Shown piece by piece: positions 1-7,121 of a stretch of 26,430 bases of DNA. This DNA is from Prevotellaceae bacterium. GTDB lineage: Bacteria > Bacteroidota > Bacteroidia > Bacteroidales > UBA932. A program made the translations under genes and the position numbers. The stretch spans positions 1-26,430 of the forward strand of contig JAIRKX010000118.1 of assembly GCA_031259805.1 (NCBI GenBank), in the 5' to 3' direction. The notes beneath the pieces were generated by a model that saw nothing but the letters and a program-made list of their open reading frames with translations, was not told where the DNA came from and searched no databases. How positions within the stretch are numbered: position 1 is the stretch's first letter; every line of letters starts with the position of its first letter.

Positions 1-383
1 CTAATTTTTTATCATAATAACCCAATCCATTCATGTATTCATCTTACTTAATCAAGCACATAACGCTATTTCCCGGACAGGGTTCATGGCTTTGTCAAGG
101 GAGGAGTATATGCGCACCGATGCACGTACCGGTTGCGTGCCTAAGCATGACCGAAGGGCCACTCCCAATGGGGCGGCCGGATTCATTTCGGATAACCTTC
201 TGCCCGTCCTGCGACAGGCTAATGGAGCGGGACGGCGGATCTTACGCTCCCGAGGAAAATGCTGACTATAGAGTATACGCCGGCAATATTCCGGGCAAAA
301 GTAAATGGCATGAGCAGGAGTGGCATCTCGACAGCGGTCAGATAACCATGTTAGATATATTGACGACCAATGCTACCGTTGCT
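1..383. other. Upstream region without a confident gene; hairpin-rich
   Basis: I recognise no gene here. The longest plus-strand reading frame (33-386) gives a 117-residue protein with no recognisable domain, signal peptide or family motif, and I do not call it. The DNA is rich in short inverted repeats: GCACG 122-126 with CGTGC 136-140; CCGAA 151-155 with TTCGG 187-191, enclosing GGCC 157-160 with GGCC 175-178 and CCC 164-166 with GGG 170-172; CCGTCC 204-209 with GGACGG 230-235, which competes with GGAGCG 224-229 and CGCTCC 245-250; and CCGG 280-283 with CCGG 291-294. This could be a structured RNA, a leader for the downstream operon, or a decayed gene or mobile-element end. I could not match it to tmRNA, RNase P, a cobalamin riboswitch or group II intron domain V. 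Confidence 0.3.
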
Positions 384-446
384 TAAACAGTTAAACAAGT
401 ATACACCTAAACAGTTAAACAACCCAATAGTTAAACAGTTAAACAA
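384..446. repeat. Three 15-bp direct repeats (TAAACAGTTAAACAA) phased at 24 bp
   Basis: Identical copies of TAAACAGTTAAACAA lie at 384-398, 408-422 and 432-446. They are separated by 9-bp spacers that differ from one another, so the period is exactly 24 bp. The array ends 13 bp before the start codon of the first lipoprotein gene. Read in that gene's frame it would encode repeats of KQLN plus four residues, but a normal lipoprotein signal peptide begins only at 460, so I treat the array as non-coding. It could be an intergenic repeat family, a protein-binding array or part of the 5' untranslated region. Confidence 0.75.
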
Positions 447-459
447 TTCAACAGAAAAG

Positions 460-2316
460 ATGAAAGCACCAAAATTTTTGAGAACCTTTGTGTTCGTTGC
501 GCTGCTGAGCGGCGCTGTAACAACGATGGTTTCCTGCAGTGAGGATGACGACAACGGCGGGATAACCGAATTTGGAACGGTTACGGGTACTGTAACCGAT
601 GAGTATGACGGCGCGCCGATTGACGGCGTGACGGTAACAGCTACTATTACCGATGAGACCGGGCGTGCAACGCCGATCGGAACGTCGGTAACGACCGGCT
701 CCGACGGGAAATATACGCTCCCCAACGTGCCGGTGCGGATTGTGTCTGTGTCGTTTGCTAAAACGGGCTGGGAGACGCGGAGCGTCGCGCTTACGGCCGC
801 TAAGTTTACCAATAGCGCGGCTACAGTGAATATCGGCCTGCGTAATGCATCGCTGAAGATTACGGGTACGGTGCTCGACGGCAAAAACCACGGCGCGCCG
901 CTGGCCGGCGTTGAAGTGTCGGTAGGGTCAACAGGATCGGACGTAACCGGCGCCGACGGCCGCTATACGATCGAAAACCTCGCCACCGACGACTATGTGA
1001 TTACCTTTACGAAGGCGGCCTATCCGGTGATTATCCGTGATATACCGGCATCCGCTTTTGTTGGAGGCGTGGCTACGCTCAACATTACAATGGGCGGCGA
1101 GGAACTGCTGCGCGGCAAAACCGCCGACGACCTGCTGATGGCCGACAAGTGGTATTATAATGAGTACCGCGGCGGGCGCAATGCCGATAACTATCCTCAC
1201 TTCGACTGGTCGACCAACTACATGGGGTCAAATGAGTATATCGGGGACTTTGAAGAGCAGAACGAAGGCTCGACCCTGCGTCCGCGCAACGACGCTGCCG
1301 ACCAAGCCAACCCTGCCAACCTCGATGTGTTCGACACCTATACCTACGGTAGCAAACTTATTACGGAAGACAACAAAATCATGACCGTCAGGGTGCGCAC
1401 CCATCAAGGTACCCCCGAAGACCCGGCTGTCTGGGGCGTGCAGGTCATCGACCTGAACGCGCCGACACCAGTGGCTGTGAAAATCGGCGGAAACCGGACG
1501 CACGGATCGGGCGACTATGCCGACTACTATTTCGACCTGAGCGACTACGTCAACAAAGAAGTCATTATTGCCGTGGGCATCTATCGCGCCCGCACGGGCG
1601 ACTACTGGAAGCAGCTTGTGCTGCGTTCCTTCCGCTTTGCGAGCCAAAACTCCGTCGGCTATAACTGGCTCCCCGGCGAATCGGTTCTCCCCGACTGGCA
1701 ATTGCCCCTCGAAGCCGTGCGCTCGACGATGGTACATACCAAAAAATCGTTTACCGGCATAAGCCCCGTGAGCGGCGACCGCAATAACTATATCGCAGCC
1801 TACCAGTCGTGGCGAACGGTCTCCCATATCGGAAAGGAATGGACGTTCATGCCGCTGTTTAAAGACCCCGAACCGTTTGCCGGAGAAGGGTTTGTGATGA
1901 AAACCCGCAGTGATGCACCGGTTAATCTCCAAGTGCCCGAAGCCTATTTCTACGCGAAGTTTGCCATTGCCGCAGGCCAAAACAACCTGACGCTCAAGAC
2001 TCGTAACTCTACCAGCAGTTGCTGCCCCGACGGCCGTTATACGTATTTTAAACTAACGGCCATCACCGAATCGGGCGCGGTAACCCACCTTCAACCCGTC
2101 TCCAATACGGCTGACGAGGCATACGCGGCTGGTGAGGGCTGCTGGAGGTTTAAGCACACCCGGGGAGGCGTCAGCGACCCGAACACCTACGCCTCGTTTG
2201 TATATGACTTGTCGCAATTCAATGGCAGTAATGTCGTACTGTGTCTTGGCGTATTTCAGGGCGTAATAAATACCAGCGAAAACAAAGTATTTATTTACAG
2301 TATCGACCTGCAATAA
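460..2316 (+). CDS. Modular surface lipoprotein, two carboxypeptidase-regulatory-like domains plus duplicated C-terminal domain; putative glycan-binding protein
   Basis: The 618-residue product starts at the ATG at 460, which opens directly into a lipoprotein signal peptide with lipobox MVSC (Cys26). An acidic SEDDD stretch follows, like the surface-export signals of Bacteroidota lipoproteins. Residues about 38-128 and 132-212 are two carboxypeptidase-regulatory-like beta-sandwich domains, each with the G-x-V-x-D start and a DG(K/R)YT core. The rest (about 226-618) matches no family I can name. It holds two related units: one ending in FDLSDYVNKEVIIAVGIYR (about 357-376) and one ending in YDLSQFNGSNVVLCLGVFQ (about 582-600), each preceded by a beta-rich stretch. 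I see no catalytic signature. Position ahead of a GH76 and SusC/D suggests a surface glycan-binding protein (inference). A start further upstream, near 370, would add the repeat-encoded KQLN residues and is unlikely. Confidence 0.8.
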   Translation: MKAPKFLRTFVFVALLSGAVTTMVSCSEDDDNGGITEFGTVTGTVTDEYDGAPIDGVTVTATITDETGRATPIGTSVTTGSDGKYTLPNVPVRIVSVSFAKTGWETRSVALTAAKFTNSAATVNIGLRNASLKITGTVLDGKNHGAPLAGVEVSVGSTGSDVTGADGRYTIENLATDDYVITFTKAAYPVIIRDIPASAFVGGVATLNITMGGEELLRGKTADDLLMADKWYYNEYRGGRNADNYPHFDWSTNYMGSNEYIGDFEEQNEGSTLRPRNDAADQANPANLDVFDTYTYGSKLITEDNKIMTVRVRTHQGTPEDPAVWGVQVIDLNAPTPVAVKIGGNRTHGSGDYADYYFDLSDYVNKEVIIAVGIYRARTGDYWKQLVLRSFRFASQNSVGYNWLPGESVLPDWQLPLEAVRSTMVHTKKSFTGISPVSGDRNNYIAAYQSWRTVSHIGKEWTFMPLFKDPEPFAGEGFVMKTRSDAPVNLQVPEAYFYAKFAIAAGQNNLTLKTRNSTSSCCPDGRYTYFKLTAITESGAVTHLQPVSNTADEAYAAGEGCWRFKHTRGGVSDPNTYASFVYDLSQFNGSNVVLCLGVFQGVINTSENKVFIYSIDLQ

Positions 2317-2332
2317 AAAAAACTCTGTGAAT

Positions 2333-2394
2333 CCCCTGTGTCGCCCGTTGTTAAAAATGTTACACCGGACGGGCGGCACGGAGGCGACACGGGG
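2333..2394. other. Intergenic hairpin between the lipoprotein and GH76 genes
   Basis: The 108-bp gap contains a long imperfect inverted repeat: CCCC 2333-2336 plus GTGTCGCC 2338-2345 pair with GGCGACAC 2383-2390 plus GGGG 2391-2394, with one bulged T at 2337. A second pairing, GCCCGT 2343-2348 with ACGGGC 2369-2374, overlaps the first and would compete with it. No T-run follows, so it is not a typical intrinsic terminator. It may stabilise or separate segments of the operon mRNA, for example as a processing site or partial attenuator (inference). Confidence 0.5.
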
Positions 2395-2424
2395 AAAGAA
2401 AAATCATCCTGTAAATTTTACACA

Positions 2425-3900
2425 ATGAAAATGAAATTGAAATACTTCCTATCCGTCATGCTGGTCGTTTTTTGCAGTGTGGCGCTGGCCGCCTGTAAAA
2501 GCGACGGAGAGCCTGAACCCGATCCCGGAACAGGGAACGGCCCTACCCCCGGCACGGAGAACTACGCCGAGCAAAACCTGCTCCGCGCAATCGAAATTGC
2601 CGATGCCGCCTTCGAAAACCACTTTGAAGGCAATACCATGAAAATGGCGCGCTACTACAACCCCTACACCGGCGTACGCTCAAGCGAAACCGGCAGTATC
2701 TGGATGTACACCGCCGCCATCGAAGCGGTCAACGCCGTGCTGCATGGCCTCAAAGCCTTAAAGGACGACGGCCAGCCGATGCTCTACAACAACCATTTCG
2801 ACCGCTACGCCGAACAACTGTACAAGCTCTACGACGCCGCCGACTTCTACCTCGGAACGTTCTCGCTGGTATCGTACACGCAGACGAAAAGCTGGTCGGT
2901 ATATGCCGTCAACCGCGCCAGCAATAAAGGCGCCGCAAACGTTACGGGCGTCCTCAATGTCTACGACGACCAGATGTGGCTTGTCCGCGAATACGTCGAA
3001 GCCTATAAACTGACAGGCAAGGAAGAGTATCTGGCGAAAGCCGAATACCTGACCGAGTATGTGCTCGACGGCTGGGACTGCACTCGCGCAAGCAACAGCG
3101 AAGAACGCGGCGGCATCCCCTGGGGGCCGGGCTATGTAACCAAGCATTCGTGCAGCAACGGCCCGATGGTCAGCCCGCTCGTGTGGCTGTACGAACTCTA
3201 CAAAGACCGTAACGACGAAATCGAATACCGCTACATCGACGCCACCGACCGGCAAACGCGCCGCTCGGAAATGCGCAAAAAAAGCGAGCATTATCTCGAC
3301 TTCGCCAAACGGATCTATGCATGGCAAAAACGCTACCTGCTGCGCCCCGATAATGGTGTATACGACGACATGATGGGCGGCTGCTCGCCCGGAAGCCCCT
3401 CGACCGAGCGCATCAACGGCGTGACCTACCGTCGCGGTATTACCTGTAACGACCGCGTGGGGCCGCCGATTACCTACAATTCGGGCACAATGCTCTCGGG
3501 CGCTGCCGACTTGTACCGCGCCACCGGCGAAGCCACGTACCTGAACGATGCAAAGGACCTGGCTGATAAAAGTTTTAACCACTTCGCCACCCTCGGCCAA
3601 ACCAAACCCGGCTACTACACCTACGACCTCAGCGGCTTCCGCAACTGGTTTAACGGTGTGCTGATGCGCGGGTATGCCGACATCTATTCCGCGTACCCCA
3701 ACGTGAGCATATGCCTGAAAAGTTTTCAGGACAACCTCGACTACGGGTACAAGAACTACCTGTATAAACATGTTCTCCCCACGAACCTGTTAGTAGGCTG
3801 GAGCCGCGAGGCAAGCAACAACAACGTCGAAGGCATGTTTGCTTTCGCTTTTGCGGCAGAATACGCCGTATTAGCTAAATATGAAATGGAAAAAGAATAA
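2425..3900 (+). CDS. GH76 family lipoprotein, predicted endo-alpha-1,6-mannanase
   Basis: The 491-residue product cuts the alpha-1,6-mannan backbone if it behaves like characterised GH76 enzymes. The ATG at 2425 opens a lipoprotein signal peptide ending ALAAC (Cys24), followed by a Pro/Gly/Glu linker to about residue 45, which implies a membrane-tethered, probably surface, enzyme. GH76 hallmarks are clear: the acidic pair Asp181-Asp182 in VYDDQMWLVREY (the family's catalytic DD), a GGIPWGPG segment, KHSCSNGPMVSPLVWLYELY near residue 240, and PITYNSGTMLSGAADLYRATG near 347. These recur along an (alpha/alpha)6 fold. It ends 17 bp before susC, so co-transcription is likely. A longer frame from a GTG at 2338 would bury the signal peptide and is rejected. 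Confidence 0.92.
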   Translation: MKMKLKYFLSVMLVVFCSVALAACKSDGEPEPDPGTGNGPTPGTENYAEQNLLRAIEIADAAFENHFEGNTMKMARYYNPYTGVRSSETGSIWMYTAAIEAVNAVLHGLKALKDDGQPMLYNNHFDRYAEQLYKLYDAADFYLGTFSLVSYTQTKSWSVYAVNRASNKGAANVTGVLNVYDDQMWLVREYVEAYKLTGKEEYLAKAEYLTEYVLDGWDCTRASNSEERGGIPWGPGYVTKHSCSNGPMVSPLVWLYELYKDRNDEIEYRYIDATDRQTRRSEMRKKSEHYLDFAKRIYAWQKRYLLRPDNGVYDDMMGGCSPGSPSTERINGVTYRRGITCNDRVGPPITYNSGTMLSGAADLYRATGEATYLNDAKDLADKSFNHFATLGQTKPGYYTYDLSGFRNWFNGVLMRGYADIYSAYPNVSICLKSFQDNLDYGYKNYLYKHVLPTNLLVGWSREASNNNVEGMFAFAFAAEYAVLAKYEMEKE

Positions 3901-3917
3901 CCTCAATCAGATTTACT

Positions 3918-6900
3918 ATGTTAAAAAATCACACTCAATGCATGCGATACTTAGGGATAAGTATCCTCGTTATCCTCGCCGCCGGCGTAACGCCGCTCAC
4001 TCTGTGGGCGCAAAACCGTACCGTTACGGGGATTGTAACCGACGCTAAAGGCGAGCCGTTGACCGGCGCCGCCGTCAGCGTAAAAGGCGCGGCCGTAGCA
4101 GTTCTCACTGCATTCGACGGTCGCTATTCGATTGAAGCGCCCGCAGGCGCTACGCTTGTATTCTCGTTCATCGGCTACCTGTCGCAGGAAGAACCGGTAG
4201 ACGACCGCGCGGCGATCAACGTCGCCCTGCGCGAAGACAGGCAGATGCTCGATGAAGTCGTCGTCGTAGGCTACGGCACCCAACGCAAAGCGTCGCTCAC
4301 CGGCGCCGTGTCGGGCGTCAAAGGCGAAGAAATGCGGCAGACGAAGAATGAGAACCCGCAGAACATGATCACCGGTCGTATTGCCGGCGTGCGGGTATGG
4401 CAAAAGAGCGCTGAACCCGGCGCCTATAACAACAACTTCGACATCCGCGGGATGGGATCGCCATTAGTGATCATTGACGGTATTCCCCGCTCAATGGACG
4501 ACTTCCAGCGAATCAACCCGAACGACATTGAAGACATCTCGGTGTTGAAGGACGCCACCGCCGCTATCTACGGCGTGCGCTCGGGAAATGGCGTTGTGCT
4601 GGTAACCACCCGCCGCGGAAGCACCGACGGCAAGGCTAAGGTACGGTACAACGGCGCCTTTACGCTCCAGCAGCCATCGGGCATGCCCGAACTGGCCGAC
4701 GTATATGAAACCATCGCCATCTACAATGAAAAGTCGATGAATAATATCTCCGGCGGAAGCATTGTCTACGATGACGACTTTGCCGAATCCTACCGCAACG
4801 GCACCCGCCGGACGACGGACTGGAACGAAGAGGTGTTTGCCAGCGTCGCGCCGCAAACGCAACACGACCTGAGCATCACCGGCGGTACCGACAAGGTGCA
4901 GTACTACGTCGGCATGGGCTATTTCTCGCAGGATGGCTTTTTCAAATCGGGCGACTTAAACTACAACAAGTTTAACGTCCGCTCGAACATCAGCGCCAAG
5001 CTGCTCGAAGGGCTGACGCTCGACCTCAACCTCAGCGGCGTCGCCGACCAGCAAAACAATCCCTATTCCCGCACTATTGATATTATCCGCAGCTACTGGC
5101 GTCAGGGCGTGCTTTTCCCCGCCTACGTCGACCCGGAAAATACCATGCTCAACTACGAAGGCATAGAACTGCAGGAAAACGCCGTGGCCATGATGACCTC
5201 CGACGTGTCGGGATACCGGAAGTACAACAAGAAAATATTCCAGTCGTCCGCCGCCCTCAACTACGACATCGGCACGCTCGTCGACGTATTGAAAGGCCTG
5301 TCGGCAAAAGTCATGTTCAGCTACGACTACCGGCTGGAAAATAATTCGACCTATCGCAAGGAATACTACCAGTATGCCGTCAATACGGTTACACAGGCCT
5401 ACGAACCGGCGCTGTTCAACGCCAGCTCGCCCAGCCGAATGTACCGCGAAATGCGCGACAAGGAGCAAACCCTCGGCCAGTTCCTGCTGAACTACGACCG
5501 CACCTTCGGCGGAAAGCACCGCGTAACAGGACTCCTCGGATGGGAATTTCAGAAAACCAGTACCGACAACTTCTATGCCCAGCGCAACCTCGCCTTTAGC
5601 TCCGACCGGCTTTCCGCCGGAACCGAAGAAGATCAGGTAGGTTCTATGTACCCCACCCTGAACGACTACTATACCCTGACCTACGCCGCACTTCTCGGAC
5701 GCGTCCACTATGCCTTTGACGACCGCTACTTGGTCGAAGCCCAGTTCCGCTACGACGGCGGGTCGAAGTTTGTAGAAACGAAACGCTGGGGCTTCTTCCC
5801 CTCGTTCTCGGCAGGCTGGCGCATTTCGGAAGAACCGCTGTTTAAGGCCACGGAAGCGCTCTCGTTTATCGACCAACTCAAACTGCGCGTCAACTACGGC
5901 GAATCGGGACACGATGGCGACTTAGAGTACGACTGGATTACCGGCTACGTCTATCCCGACGACAACAGCAACCAGGCCAGCGGTTACTACAATCAACATG
6001 TACCCGGCTATATCTTCGACCTGTATACGCTCGGCGTCAAGACAACGCCGCTGCCCAACAGGGAAAGCACTTGGTATGCCATACGCACCTTAGACATCGG
6101 GATTGACTTTGAAGCATGGAACGGCCTGTTCGGATTTTCGATCGACTACTTCAACCGCCTTCGCGAAGGAAGGTTTGCCCGCCGTACGGGCGACCTGCCC
6201 ACCGTCGTCGGCGCTACCGCTCCCCGCGAAAACCTCAACAGCGACCGCCAGTTTGGTATCGACCTCGAATTGTCGCACCGTCATAACATCGGCGATTTCC
6301 AGTACAGAGTCAAAGGCATTGCGACCATTACCCGCCAAAAGTATTTAACCGCCGTGCAAAATGGCCCCTATGCGAATTCATACCGCAAATGGCGCGACGA
6401 TAACCTCAACAACCGCTATCAGGGAGTACAGTTCGGCTACGAAGGAAACGGACGCTTTACCGACTGGAACGACATCCGCACCTACGACCTCTACCATGAA
6501 CGCGGCGTACTGCCGGGCGACTATAAATATATCGACTGGAACGGCGACGGCGAAATCAACGGCCTCGACGAACATCCTATCGCCTTCGACCAGACGCCGT
6601 GGCTCAACTTCAGCCTCAACCTCGAAGCTTCGTGGAAGAACTTCGACGCCGCCATCCTGCTGCAAGGTTCGGCCTTAGGTTCCATGCAGTATCAGGAACC
6701 GCTGTACAACATCTGGGGTTCCAACGGCGGCGGCGTGCTCACGCAGTACCTCGACCGCTGGCATCCCGCCGACCCCTTAGCCGACCCCTACGACCCCGCG
6801 ACCGAATGGATCGAAGGGTACTATGGCTACACGGGGCATTACCCGACGGCTAACTCGACCTTCAACCGCGTCAGCACCGCCTACCTCCGCCTCAAGAGCG

Positions 6901-7091
6901 TCGAGTTGGGCTATACCCTGCCGCGAATCAAAGCGCTCTCGGCGATGAACCTGCGGGTGTTTGTCAACGCCTACAACCTGCTGACCATTACCGGCGTCAA
7001 ATTTGTCGACCCCGAACATCCCGAAGACGAACTGAGCCGCCTCTATCCGCTTAATAAAACTTACACCGTAGGGCTTTCCCTTTCGTTTTAA
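3918..7091 (+). CDS. SusC/RagA-type TonB-dependent outer-membrane oligosaccharide transporter (system 1)
   Basis: The 1057-residue product is a SusC-family outer-membrane barrel that imports oligosaccharides using TonB energy. A signal peptide ends near LWAQ (cleavage after about residue 31). A carboxypeptidase-regulatory-like domain spans about 35-115 (TVTGIVTDAKGEPLTGAAV). The conserved LDEVVVVGYGTQ stretch follows at about 111-122, then the plug with the variant motif KDATAAIYGVRSGNGVVLVTT near 211. The remainder is beta-barrel and ends in aromatic-rich TVGLSLSF. There is no STN (secretin/TonB short N-terminal) domain, so anti-sigma/FecR control is not expected, in keeping with the HTCS in the window. 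ATG 3918 is used; an in-frame ATG at 3942 would also give a signal peptide. SusD follows after 30 bp. Confidence 0.95.
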   Translation: MLKNHTQCMRYLGISILVILAAGVTPLTLWAQNRTVTGIVTDAKGEPLTGAAVSVKGAAVAVLTAFDGRYSIEAPAGATLVFSFIGYLSQEEPVDDRAAINVALREDRQMLDEVVVVGYGTQRKASLTGAVSGVKGEEMRQTKNENPQNMITGRIAGVRVWQKSAEPGAYNNNFDIRGMGSPLVIIDGIPRSMDDFQRINPNDIEDISVLKDATAAIYGVRSGNGVVLVTTRRGSTDGKAKVRYNGAFTLQQPSGMPELADVYETIAIYNEKSMNNISGGSIVYDDDFAESYRNGTRRTTDWNEEVFASVAPQTQHDLSITGGTDKVQYYVGMGYFSQDGFFKSGDLNYNKFNVRSNISAKLLEGLTLDLNLSGVADQQNNPYSRTIDIIRSYWRQGVLFPAYVDPENTMLNYEGIELQENAVAMMTSDVSGYRKYNKKIFQSSAALNYDIGTLVDVLKGLSAKVMFSYDYRLENNSTYRKEYYQYAVNTVTQAYEPALFNASSPSRMYREMRDKEQTLGQFLLNYDRTFGGKHRVTGLLGWEFQKTSTDNFYAQRNLAFSSDRLSAGTEEDQVGSMYPTLNDYYTLTYAALLGRVHYAFDDRYLVEAQFRYDGGSKFVETKRWGFFPSFSAGWRISEEPLFKATEALSFIDQLKLRVNYGESGHDGDLEYDWITGYVYPDDNSNQASGYYNQHVPGYIFDLYTLGVKTTPLPNRESTWYAIRTLDIGIDFEAWNGLFGFSIDYFNRLREGRFARRTGDLPTVVGATAPRENLNSDRQFGIDLELSHRHNIGDFQYRVKGIATITRQKYLTAVQNGPYANSYRKWRDDNLNNRYQGVQFGYEGNGRFTDWNDIRTYDLYHERGVLPGDYKYIDWNGDGEINGLDEHPIAFDQTPWLNFSLNLEASWKNFDAAILLQGSALGSMQYQEPLYNIWGSNGGGVLTQYLDRWHPADPLADPYDPATEWIEGYYGYTGHYPTANSTFNRVSTAYLRLKSVELGYTLPRIKALSAMNLRVFVNAYNLLTITGVKFVDPEHPEDELSRLYPLNKTYTVGLSLSF

Positions 7092-7121
7092 GAACTATGA
7101 ATCATTTAAAACAAATGCAAT

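Noticed and set aside
33..386. A 117-residue plus-strand reading frame upstream of the first operon
   Set aside because: It has no recognisable domain or signal peptide, and no promoter-like box was found ahead of it. The DNA is better described as hairpin-rich and unassigned.
370..459. Extended N-terminus of the first lipoprotein
   Set aside because: The extra residues are encoded by the 24-bp repeat array (KQLN repeats) and would place the lipoprotein signal peptide internally. The ATG at 460 is the sensible start.
2338..2424. GTG start for the first GH76
   Set aside because: It would run through the intergenic hairpin and bury the signal peptide; the ATG at 2425 opens a standard lipoprotein signal.
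3918..4010. Sigma/anti-sigma (FecR) control of the SusC proteins
   Set aside because: Neither SusC has an STN domain and no sigma or FecR gene is in the window; an HTCS is present.
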